This document shows, in pieces, positions 1 to 6,488 of a DNA stretch of 28,881 nucleotides. The translations under genes were made by a program, and so were the position numbers. The DNA is from Flemingiibacterium sp045632605 (GTDB lineage: Bacteria; Bacillota; Clostridia; Oscillospirales; CAG-272), in assembly GCA_045632605.1 (NCBI GenBank), contig JAZQXA010000155.1:1-28881 (forward strand), in the 5' to 3' direction. The notes below the pieces were generated by a model. The model was not told where the DNA came from, did not search any database, and saw nothing but the letters and a program-made list of their open reading frames with translations. Within the stretch, counting starts at the first letter, position 1. Each line of letters opens with the position of its first letter.

Positions 1-1
1 C

Positions 2-367
2 TGCATCCGCTGCAATGCCTGCCGTAATGTTTGCCCGGCTTGCACCTGCGAAAAATGCGTATTCGACAACCCGAACTCCGGCGTTGAATCGAAAGCTCCG
101 TCTGACAGCTTTGAAGAAAAAATGTTCCATATTATAAGAGCGTTCCACGTTACCGGACGCTGTACCGACTGCGGAGAATGCTCACGTGTATGTCCGCAGA
201 ATATACCGCTTCATCTCTTAAACCGCAAGTTCATCAAGGATATAAACGAGCTTTGGGGCGACTATCAGGCAGGTGCCGAGGTTGGCAGCCGTGCTCCGCT
301 TGTAAACTATACTCTCGATGACATGGAGCCGGGTGAGGCTGTGGAAAGGGGCGATAAGAATGCGTAA
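2..367 (+). CDS. Iron-sulfur protein, C-terminal part (4Fe-4S dicluster, FdhB/FlxC-like)
   Basis: The gene runs off the left edge, so only about 121 C-terminal residues are visible; there is an internal ATG at 122 but the reading frame is open back to base 2. Two cysteine-rich blocks are present: CIRCNACRNVCPACTCEKC at the very start, and CTDCGECSRVCP about 50 residues later. This arrangement (a CxRCxxC block with extra cysteines, then a second 4Fe-4S motif, then a Leu-rich tail) resembles FdhB-like and Flx/Hdr-associated ferredoxin subunits that pass electrons in soluble complexes. The stop codon overlaps the start of the next gene by 8 nt (ATGCGTAA), which indicates translational coupling. 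The role as an electron carrier in the downstream fumarate-reductase-like complex is inferred from context; the N-terminal domain is unseen, so the exact subfamily is uncertain. Confidence 0.75.
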   Translation, partial: CIRCNACRNVCPACTCEKCVFDNPNSGVESKAPSDSFEEKMFHIIRAFHVTGRCTDCGECSRVCPQNIPLHLLNRKFIKDINELWGDYQAGAEVGSRAPLVNYTLDDMEPGEAVERGDKNA

Positions 368-1388
368 AATTTCAATTGATAAAATTGACGCTCTGTTTGC
401 CGCTATTGGGGAAAAGCAGTCGCTCTACATCCCCTCTGATTCTTTAGAAGGCGCAAAATTCACAAAGTGGAACATGGGTGTAACTCTTTCAAATTCGCTT
501 AATACCGTCCGTGGCATAAAGGATTTCTTCTTTCCCCAGAGCGAGGATTTAATGAAATTCAAGATGCAGGGCAAGAATATCGAGGTTATTGACATCCGCG
601 ATGAGAATGAGGATTTTGTAATCTTCGGTGCCCGTGCCTGCGACGTACGCGCAATGACAGTGCTCGACAGAGTATTTCTCCATGCAGAACCCGTTGACAC
701 CTTCTATAAAAACCGCCGCGAACACGGCGTTATCATGTCGCTCGCCTGCACACGTCCTGCCGAAACCTGCTTCTGCGGTACATTCGGTATTGATGCGGCA
801 AATCCCGAGGGTGACATCGTCTGCCATATGACCGACGACGCACTTTACATGAACGCAGTCACCGAAAAGGGTGCAGCACTGCTCGATTCCCTCTCCGGCA
901 TCACAGAGGATGCTGATACAACTGCTGTTGATGAGCAGAAAAAGCTCATCAGCGAGCGTATGACAAAGCTTCCGCTTGCAAACCTCAAAACAGATGCATT
1001 TGGCGGAGGAAAAACAGATAAGTTCTTTAATTCTCCCGAATGGGAAAAGCTTTCCGAAAGCTGTCTTGGATGCGGCACATGCACATTCGTCTGTCCGACC
1101 TGTCAGTGCTACGATATCCGCGACTTTAAGACAAACGACGGCGTCGTGCGTTACCGTTGCTGGGACTCATGTATGTACTCGCAGTTCACAAGAATGGCAC
1201 ACGGCAACAACCGTAATTCGCAGAAGGAACGCTTCCGTCAGAGATTTATGCACAAGCTCGTTTACTTCCCCGAAAACAACGAGGGAATGTTCTCGTGCGT
1301 CGGCTGCGGCAGATGCCTTGCAAAGTGTCCGATTTCTATGAATATTGTTAAGGTTATGAAAACACTGGAGGGCGATAACAATGGCTGA
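360..1388 (+). CDS. 4Fe-4S dicluster protein, AsrA/FlxB-like electron-transfer subunit
   Basis: A 342-residue soluble iron-sulfur protein. I chose ATG 360 rather than upstream in-frame codons because it has a purine-rich ribosome binding site (GGAAAGGGG) and overlaps the previous stop. The N-terminal ~230 residues fit the 4Fe-4S family seen in sulfite reductase subunit A, hydrogenase beta and FlxB proteins, with the hallmark CTRPAETCFC (Cys130, 137, 139). Two 4Fe-4S motifs follow: Cys235/238/241/245 (CLGCGTCTFVCP, with extra Cys248 and Cys250) and Cys313/316/319/323 (CVGCGRCLAKCP). Proteins of this family relay electrons between a ferredoxin-reductase-type flavoprotein and a catalytic subunit. 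The next gene overlaps by 8 nt and encodes exactly that type of flavoprotein, so the pair resembles AsrAB or FlxBA. The true electron partner is inferred. Confidence 0.8.
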   Translation: MRKISIDKIDALFAAIGEKQSLYIPSDSLEGAKFTKWNMGVTLSNSLNTVRGIKDFFFPQSEDLMKFKMQGKNIEVIDIRDENEDFVIFGARACDVRAMTVLDRVFLHAEPVDTFYKNRREHGVIMSLACTRPAETCFCGTFGIDAANPEGDIVCHMTDDALYMNAVTEKGAALLDSLSGITEDADTTAVDEQKKLISERMTKLPLANLKTDAFGGGKTDKFFNSPEWEKLSESCLGCGTCTFVCPTCQCYDIRDFKTNDGVVRYRCWDSCMYSQFTRMAHGNNRNSQKERFRQRFMHKLVYFPENNEGMFSCVGCGRCLAKCPISMNIVKVMKTLEGDNNG

Positions 1389-2214
1389 AATCAATGAAAC
1401 CTTAATTCCCGTTGTCGGCGTGATTACCGATGTACGCATTGATACACCCGATATCAAAACCTTCCGTGTTGTAACTCCCGACGGCAAAAAACCGTTCGAT
1501 CACAGACCGGGACAGTGTGCAATGCTGTCAATTCCCGGTGTCGGTGAGGCTATGTTCTCGATAACATCCTCGCCCACAAACACGGAATTTATGGAATTTT
1601 CCATCAAGAAGTGCGGCTGCGTTACCGAATGGCTCCATTCCGCAGAGGTCGGTCAGATGATAACCGTCCGCGGACCGTATGGAAATCCTTTTCCGGTTGA
1701 TGACGTATTCGCCGGTCACGATATGCTCTTTATCGCCGGCGGTGTCGGCCTTGCTCCGCTTCGCTCAGTAATCAATTACTGCCGCCACTACCGCGACAGA
1801 TACGGTCGTATCGACATCGTTTACGGTTCACGCTCAAAGGATGACCTTCTCGACTATAAGGAGATCATTGAGGAATGGCAAACCGATGCGGATGTACACG
1901 TTCACCTTACTATCGACCGTGAGCAGGAGGGCTGGGACGGACACGTCGGATTTGTTCCGAACTACGTCAAGGAGCTGAATTTTGACACAAACAAGATGGC
2001 AGTCCTCTGCGGACCTCCGATCATGATCAAATTCACGCTTCAGGGCCTCATGGATCTTGGCTTTGACAAGACGCAGATTTACACAACGCTTGAGCTTCGC
2101 ATGAAGTGCGGTGTCGGCAAATGCGGACGCTGTAATGTCGGCGCAAAGTATGTCTGCAAGGACGGCCCGGTATTCCGCTGTGACGAGCTGGACGAGCTTC
2201 CGGACGAATATTGA
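1381..2214 (+). CDS. FAD/NAD(P)-binding ferredoxin-reductase-type subunit, AsrB/FlxA-like
   Basis: A 277-residue soluble flavoprotein of the ferredoxin-NADP reductase superfamily. Residues ~10-105 form the FAD-binding barrel, with HRPGQC near residue 42 and FSITSSP near residue 59 in the place of the RxYS-type FAD motif. Residues ~112-235 form the nucleotide-binding domain, with AGGVGLAPLRS near 119 and CGPP at 210. The C-terminus has Cys243, Cys248, Cys251 and Cys259 in the spacing of the 2Fe-2S site of dihydroorotate dehydrogenase B electron-transfer subunits and AsrB/sulfhydrogenase gamma subunits. The expected role is to oxidise or reduce NAD(P)H and hand electrons to the overlapping upstream iron-sulfur subunit. 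ATG 1381 overlaps the preceding stop by 8 nt. NADH versus NADPH preference cannot be read from the sequence. Confidence 0.83.
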   Translation: MAEINETLIPVVGVITDVRIDTPDIKTFRVVTPDGKKPFDHRPGQCAMLSIPGVGEAMFSITSSPTNTEFMEFSIKKCGCVTEWLHSAEVGQMITVRGPYGNPFPVDDVFAGHDMLFIAGGVGLAPLRSVINYCRHYRDRYGRIDIVYGSRSKDDLLDYKEIIEEWQTDADVHVHLTIDREQEGWDGHVGFVPNYVKELNFDTNKMAVLCGPPIMIKFTLQGLMDLGFDKTQIYTTLELRMKCGVGKCGRCNVGAKYVCKDGPVFRCDELDELPDEY

Positions 2215-2235
2215 TAATTTAGGAGATTTATTGAC

Positions 2236-2910
2236 ATGGAAAATATGGTAAACATTTACCTCTACGGTAAAAAATACGAAGTTCCCGCAAGCCTTACCAT
2301 CATAAACGCTATGGAATACGCAGGCTATCAGCTCGTTCGCGGAGTCGGATGCCGCTGCGGATTCTGCGGCGCGTGTGCAACTATTTACCGCATCAAGGGT
2401 CAGCAGGAGCTCAAGACCTGTCTTGCCTGCCAGACGAAGGTTGAAGACAATATGTATATTGCAACTCTTCCCTTCTTCCCGCTTGTGAAGCAGCCCTATG
2501 ATATCAAGAAGGTAAAACCCACAGAGCAGATTATGATGCAGCTCTATCCGGAAATTTACGCCTGCATCGGATGCAACGCCTGCACAAAGTCCTGCACACA
2601 GGATCTTAATGTAATGCAGTATATCGCATATGCCCAGAGAGGCGAATTTGAAAAGTGCGCTGAGGAATCGTTCGACTGCGTAATGTGCGGAGTATGCTCC
2701 TCACGTTGCCCGGCAGGAATCACACATCCGCAGGTTGGTCTTCTTGCAAGACGTCTTACCGGCAAATATCTCGCCCCCGAAACCGAACATCTTCTTGCAC
2801 GCGTTGCCGAGATTGAAGCCGGCGACTGTGAGGCAGCTCTTCAGGACATCATGAAAAAGACCGCTGAAGAACTCAAAGAAATGTACAACAACCGCGATTT
2901 TGAGAAATAA
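2236..2910 (+). CDS. Fumarate reductase/succinate dehydrogenase-type iron-sulfur subunit (short SdhB/TfrB-like)
   Basis: A 224-residue ferredoxin-like subunit preceded by TAGGAG. The N-terminal domain (~1-75) is a 2Fe-2S ferredoxin fold, with Cys39, Cys44, Cys47 and Cys62 as the likely ligands and additional Cys41 and Cys65. The middle carries two 4Fe-4S motifs, Cys110/113/116/120 and Cys148/151/154/158 (CVMCGVCSSRCP). A charged helical tail of ~55 residues ends the protein. Canonical SdhB/FrdB has one 2Fe-2S, one 4Fe-4S and one 3Fe-4S cluster; here both C-terminal motifs have four cysteines, so two 4Fe-4S clusters are expected. It lacks the CCG domain found in methanogen thiol:fumarate reductase TfrB. 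It lies 14 nt upstream of the flavoprotein gene and most likely feeds electrons to it. Confidence 0.82.
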   Translation: MENMVNIYLYGKKYEVPASLTIINAMEYAGYQLVRGVGCRCGFCGACATIYRIKGQQELKTCLACQTKVEDNMYIATLPFFPLVKQPYDIKKVKPTEQIMMQLYPEIYACIGCNACTKSCTQDLNVMQYIAYAQRGEFEKCAEESFDCVMCGVCSSRCPAGITHPQVGLLARRLTGKYLAPETEHLLARVAEIEAGDCEAALQDIMKKTAEELKEMYNNRDFEK

Positions 2911-2924
2911 GGAGGGCGTCAAAA

Positions 2925-4574
2925 ATGTATACTAACGAAATGCTTGAATCCATCAAGAAAGTGGAAGCGACCCGTCCGGCACGTCTTGAAGCGGTTCTCG
3001 CCGGCAATCATCCTCGCCGTATGACCGCAGAGGAAAAAGATCAGGTTCTTCTAGAAAACCATCCCGACCATATAAAATCCCAGTTTGCAGAGCTTGTTAT
3101 CGGCCCCAATAAGGGCGAAAAGGTTCCGCTCGAACTGGCTGAAATTCTTCAGGCAAACCCCAGAGTTAAGCCTGCAGACATTGACCTTACAAAAATCGAC
3201 TATGATGTTGACGTACTCATCATCGGCGGCGGCGGAGCAGGTTCTGCGGCGGCTATTATGGCTCACGAAAACGGCGCAAACGTAATGATCGTTACAAAGC
3301 CCCGTCACGGCGACGCCAACACCATGATGGCAGAGGGCGGCATTCAGGCGGCTGACAAGCCTAACGACAGCCCGGCACAGCATTATCTTGACGTTATGGG
3401 CGGCGGTCACTTCAAGAATATCCCCGAGCTGGTTTATAAGCTCGTAAACGACGCTCCCGTATGTATCAAGTGGCTTAACGACCTTGGCGTAATGTTCGAC
3501 AAGGAAGCTGACGGCACAATGGTAACAACCCACGGCGGCGGTACTGCGAGAAAGCGTATGCACGCCTGCAAGGACTATTCGGGCGCAGAAATCATGAGAG
3601 TTCTTCGCGACGAGGTTCAGAACAGACAGATTCCCGTTGTTGATTTCACCTCGGCAATCGAGATTATCAAGGACGAGAACGGCAAGGCAGCCGGCGCAGT
3701 TCTCATGAACATGGAAACAAAGGAAATCCTCATCGCAAGAGCAAAGACTGTTGTAATTGCAACCGGCGGTGCAGGACGTATGCACTATCAGGGCTTCCCC
3801 ACCTCCAACCACTACGGCGCAACTGCAGACGGACTTGTTCTCGCTTACAGAGCCGGTGCACCTCTGCTTTATGCACATACACTTCAGTATCATCCCACCG
3901 GTGCGGCGTTCCCCTCTCAGATATTCGGTGCGCTCGTAACCGAAAAGGTTCGTTCCATCGGCGCACAGCTCATCAACGCTGACGGCGAAGCGTTCATGTA
4001 TCCTCTTGAAACCCGTGACGTATGCGCTTCAACCGTTATCCGCGAATGCCGCAGAGGCAAGGGCGTTGAAACCTTCGACGGCGGTCAGGGTATCTGGCTC
4101 GACTCTCCGATGATTGAGCTTATTCACGGTGAGGGTACTATCGAAAAGAGAATTCCGGCAATGATGCGTATGTACTTAAAGTATGGCATCGATATGCGCA
4201 AGCAGCCGATCCTCATTTACCCCACCCTCCACTATCAGAACGGCGGTATCAAGATCGGCGCAAACGGTATGTCCGGAGTTGAAAATCTCTTTGTTGCAGG
4301 TGAGGCAGTCGGCGGTATCCACGGCGAAAACAGACTCATGGGTAACAGCCTTCTCGACATCATCGTATTCGGACGTAATGCCGGCGTTAATGCGGCAGCT
4401 GCTGCAAAGGCTACCAAGGCTGCAGAAAAGCTTTCACTTTCTCACGTTGACGATTTCGTGAAGGAAATGGCAGATGCAGGTATCAAGACTGACGTTGTTT
4501 CTCCGAAGTTGCTTCCTCGCTACACTCACGGTAATCCTGTTTATGACGAAGCTAACGCGAAGCTTATGAAATAA
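2925..4574 (+). CDS. Soluble fumarate reductase / succinate dehydrogenase-type flavoprotein
   Basis: A 549-residue catalytic subunit with a strong GGAGG site before ATG 2925. A ~95-residue N-terminal extension precedes the FAD-binding motif GGGGAG (101-106). The catalytic residues of the SdhA/FrdA family are all present with family-like spacing: His323 in HPTG, Arg364 in TRDV, His436 in the HYQNGG segment and Arg470 in GENRLMGNS. This supports real fumarate/succinate chemistry rather than another oxidoreductase activity. At the site of the histidine that covalently carries FAD in classical enzymes (SHTVAAEGG) this protein reads ANTMMAEGG with Asn132, so FAD should be bound non-covalently. There is no signal peptide and no heme- or quinone-anchor gene nearby, so it is probably cytosolic and driven by the four upstream redox subunits. 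Alternatives such as L-aspartate oxidase are less likely given the iron-sulfur partner. Confidence 0.88.
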   Translation: MYTNEMLESIKKVEATRPARLEAVLAGNHPRRMTAEEKDQVLLENHPDHIKSQFAELVIGPNKGEKVPLELAEILQANPRVKPADIDLTKIDYDVDVLIIGGGGAGSAAAIMAHENGANVMIVTKPRHGDANTMMAEGGIQAADKPNDSPAQHYLDVMGGGHFKNIPELVYKLVNDAPVCIKWLNDLGVMFDKEADGTMVTTHGGGTARKRMHACKDYSGAEIMRVLRDEVQNRQIPVVDFTSAIEIIKDENGKAAGAVLMNMETKEILIARAKTVVIATGGAGRMHYQGFPTSNHYGATADGLVLAYRAGAPLLYAHTLQYHPTGAAFPSQIFGALVTEKVRSIGAQLINADGEAFMYPLETRDVCASTVIRECRRGKGVETFDGGQGIWLDSPMIELIHGEGTIEKRIPAMMRMYLKYGIDMRKQPILIYPTLHYQNGGIKIGANGMSGVENLFVAGEAVGGIHGENRLMGNSLLDIIVFGRNAGVNAAAAAKATKAAEKLSLSHVDDFVKEMADAGIKTDVVSPKLLPRYTHGNPVYDEANAKLMK

Positions 4575-4586
4575 TTGTATTTTAAA

Positions 4587-4613
4587 GGCGAGTTCGTATA
4601 AAGCGGACTCGCC
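4587..4613 (+). terminator. Hairpin at the end of the redox operon (weak terminator candidate)
   Basis: The sequence forms a 10-bp stem, 4587-4596 pairing with 4604-4613 (one G-T pair), with a 7-nt loop, starting 12 nt after the flavoprotein stop. No T-tract follows it (TGAAATA), so it may stabilise the 3' end or act as a weak or Rho-type end rather than a classic intrinsic terminator. Confidence 0.45.
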
Positions 4614-4640
4614 TGAAATACGGATTTGCGGTGAATATAT

Positions 4641-4649
4641 TGATATAAT
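4641..4649 (+). promoter_or_regulatory. Extended -10 promoter for the AAE-family permease
   Basis: TGATATAAT matches the extended -10 consensus (TGnTATAAT) exactly. No good -35 hexamer lies 17 bp upstream, which is common for extended -10 promoters. It would start a transcript near 4656, about 25 nt before the permease ATG, allowing expression separate from the upstream redox operon. Confidence 0.5.
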
Positions 4650-4681
4650 CGCCGATACAGTAATATCATTTGGAGGAAAAA

Positions 4682-5911
4682 ATGAAAATCTTTGAATTTT
4701 TTGATGGGAAATTTAATCTTAACATAACCGGCATTTCCTTTCTTATCTTTTCTGTTCTCGTTATCGCCGCGGTTGGATATTTACTCGGCAGAGTAACTAT
4801 CAAGGGTGTAAACCTCGGCACTGCCGGCGTTTTCCTTATTGCTTTGCTCTTTGGCTGCCTTTTCTACGGAAATCTTGGAGAGCAGACACCGGCATATACC
4901 ACCGAAGCGCTTAAAATTATCGAAAACCTCGGTCTTATGCTTTTCGTAACATCGGTAGGCTTTATCGCAGGTCCCAAGTTCTTTGGAAATCTGAAAAAGA
5001 ACTTCAAGACCTACATACTTCTCGGTTTGCTTATCATCATGTCAGGCGCACTCGTATGTGCAGGCTGCATCGCATTTGCTAAAGTAACTATGAAAGATGT
5101 TCCAACTGAAGAGCTCACCGCCATTATGACAGGACTCTTCTCCGGTGCTCTTACCTCCACCCCCGCTTTCTCTGCCGCTAAAGAAGCAATCGGCAGTGAA
5201 TACGCAAGCTACGTCGCTGTCGGAAACGGTATCGCATATATCTTCGGCGTAATCGGAGTTGTTCTTTTCGTTCAGCTCATTCCGAAATTTGTAAAGGCAG
5301 ATATGACAGAAGAACGCAAGAAACTCGCCGAAAGTGACGGAAATGCTGAAGACCCGGTAGATACAAACACTGGCAAAAAGTTTATAAATATCGATTCCTT
5401 CGGAATTGCGCCTTTTGCAATTGCGGCTATCGTGGGACTGCTTATTGGCAGTATCAAGATCGGATCCTTCTCCCTGACCACAACCGGCGGATATCTCCTT
5501 ATCTCCCTTGTATTCGGACATTTCGGACGCATCGGCAAGATAAACTTTATGCCCCCTGCGGCAACGCTTAAGGTTTTTCGTGAATTCGGACTTATGCTAT
5601 TCCTCATCGGTGCCGGAATTGCAGGCGGAGCAAAGTTTATCGAATGCTTCCAGCCCATATACTTCCTCTACGGCGCACTTATGACTGTAATTCCTATGAT
5701 AGTCGGCTTCCTGTTTGCGAAATATGTTTTGAAACTGAGCCTTCTCAACAATCTCGGCTCTATCACCGGCGGTATGACCTCCACTCCCGCGCTCGGAACA
5801 CTTATCAATGTTGCAGGAACAGAGGACGTTGCGGCAGCTTATGCGGCAACTTACCCCATAGCACTCGTTGCGGTTGTACTCGCATCGCAGTTCTTAATCA
5901 TGATATTCTAA
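4682..5911 (+). CDS. AspT/AAE-family permease, probable dicarboxylate (succinate) transporter
   Basis: A 409-residue polytopic membrane protein. ATG 4682 sits 5 nt after GGAGG; the in-frame TTG at 4670 lies just upstream of that site and is unlikely to be used. The protein has two homologous hydrophobic halves, each with the aspartate:alanine-exchanger signature: LTSTPAFSA near residue 165 and MTSTPALGT in the C-terminal third. The halves are joined by a short charged loop (~residues 210-240). Classical AAE transporters are ~550 residues with two RCK_C (TrkA-C) domains in that position; those domains are absent here. Members of this family exchange aspartate and alanine (AspT) or export succinate (SucE in Corynebacterium). 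Its position right after a fumarate-reductase-like operon suggests succinate export or aspartate/fumarate-succinate exchange; the substrate is inferred. Confidence 0.82.
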   Translation: MKIFEFFDGKFNLNITGISFLIFSVLVIAAVGYLLGRVTIKGVNLGTAGVFLIALLFGCLFYGNLGEQTPAYTTEALKIIENLGLMLFVTSVGFIAGPKFFGNLKKNFKTYILLGLLIIMSGALVCAGCIAFAKVTMKDVPTEELTAIMTGLFSGALTSTPAFSAAKEAIGSEYASYVAVGNGIAYIFGVIGVVLFVQLIPKFVKADMTEERKKLAESDGNAEDPVDTNTGKKFINIDSFGIAPFAIAAIVGLLIGSIKIGSFSLTTTGGYLLISLVFGHFGRIGKINFMPPAATLKVFREFGLMLFLIGAGIAGGAKFIECFQPIYFLYGALMTVIPMIVGFLFAKYVLKLSLLNNLGSITGGMTSTPALGTLINVAGTEDVAAAYAATYPIALVAVVLASQFLIMIF

Positions 5912-5922
5912 TAAGACATATG

Positions 5923-5960
5923 AAACCGGTCAGCTCAAAAAAGCTGACCGGTTTTTCTTT
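5923..5960 (+). terminator. Intrinsic terminator after the permease
   Basis: A perfect 13-bp stem (5923-5935 with 5942-5954), a 6-nt loop of CAAAAA, and a T-rich tail (TTTTTCTTT). It ends the permease unit and separates it from the convergent XRE gene. Confidence 0.92.
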
Positions 5961-5971
5961 GCTAAGATTAT

Positions 5972-6310
5972 TCAATTATTTTTATATTCGTTCATTTCAA
6001 GCAAAATACGGTAAATGTGTTCTTGTTCCGCTCTCGACTTTGCCAAGAGAAATTCGTAGCATTTAAGCGGAATACTGTGTTTTTCACTCTCTTGCCCGTC
6101 AAGCTTCTCAAATAATGTTGATAACGAAATATTCAAAGCGTTTGAAATCTTTTCTATACTTTCAATAGTCGCGTTTTTCTCTCCGCGCTCAATTTGACCA
6201 ATATATGTGGGATGGCAGCCTGAAAGCTCCGCAAGTTTTTCCTGGCTAAATTCCTTAGCCACTCTGTATTTTCTGATTCTCTGCCCCAGATCCTTTGCAA
6301 TATTACTCAT
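5972..6310 (-). CDS. XRE-family helix-turn-helix transcriptional regulator
   Basis: A 112-residue regulator. ATG 6310 is preferred over the in-frame GTG at 6322 because the GGTGGGG ribosome binding site overlaps that GTG and lies 6 nt upstream of the ATG. Residues ~8-65 form a Cro/CI-type HTH domain (SQEKLAELSG, then YIGQIERGEKN, then IEKISNALNISLSTLF), followed by a ~45-residue charged tail without a recognisable ligand domain. Such small regulators usually bind inverted repeats and often repress themselves. An inverted repeat (ATAGTCT/AGACTAT) lies 29-67 bp upstream of the start and may be its operator. Targets are unknown; the gene is convergent with the permease and co-directional with pyk upstream of it. 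Confidence 0.85.
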   Translation of the reverse strand: MSNIAKDLGQRIRKYRVAKEFSQEKLAELSGCHPTYIGQIERGEKNATIESIEKISNALNISLSTLFEKLDGQESEKHSIPLKCYEFLLAKSRAEQEHIYRILLEMNEYKNN

Positions 6311-6338
6311 AATTATCCCCACCTTTATTTTTCTATAT

Positions 6339-6377
6339 ATAGTCTATAAATATTTAAATGAATTTTCCACAGACTAT
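6339..6377. promoter_or_regulatory. Inverted repeat upstream of the XRE gene, operator candidate
   Basis: ATAGTCT (6339-6345) and AGACTAT (6371-6377) are perfect 7-bp inverted half-sites whose centres are 32 bp apart, about three helical turns, in the upstream region of the XRE gene. The intervening DNA is AT-rich and could hold the promoter. The operator role is inferred from position and symmetry only. Confidence 0.35.
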
Positions 6378-6410
6378 TGATATTCTTTTTTCGGCAGTGA
6401 AATTCAAATA

Positions 6411-6442
6411 TATGACAGAGAACATGAAATTTCTCTGTCATA
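6411..6442 (-). terminator. 12-bp inverted repeat downstream of pyk, probable terminator
   Basis: A perfect 12-bp stem (6411-6422 with 6431-6442), with an 8-nt loop, lies about 47 nt beyond the pyruvate kinase stop. The following T-tract on the minus strand is interrupted (TATTTGAATTT), so termination may be only partial. Confidence 0.5.
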
Positions 6443-6447
6443 ATTCT

Positions 6448-6463
6448 TATTATAGCTATAATA
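6448..6463. repeat. Perfect 16-bp palindrome TATTATAGCTATAATA
   Basis: A perfectly self-complementary AT-rich 16-mer lies between the pyk stop and the pyk downstream hairpin. It could be a protein-binding site or simply part of the mRNA 3' region; nothing in the sequence decides between these. Confidence 0.4.
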
Positions 6464-6488
6464 TCCTTGCGTTCATACGCAGTCAGCA

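Noticed and set aside
3051..3893. A 280-codon open frame on the minus strand inside the fumarate reductase flavoprotein gene
   Set aside because: It lies entirely antisense to a gene with complete catalytic motifs, is cysteine-rich in a way expected from reverse reading of Gly/Ala codons, and has no domain or ribosome binding site.
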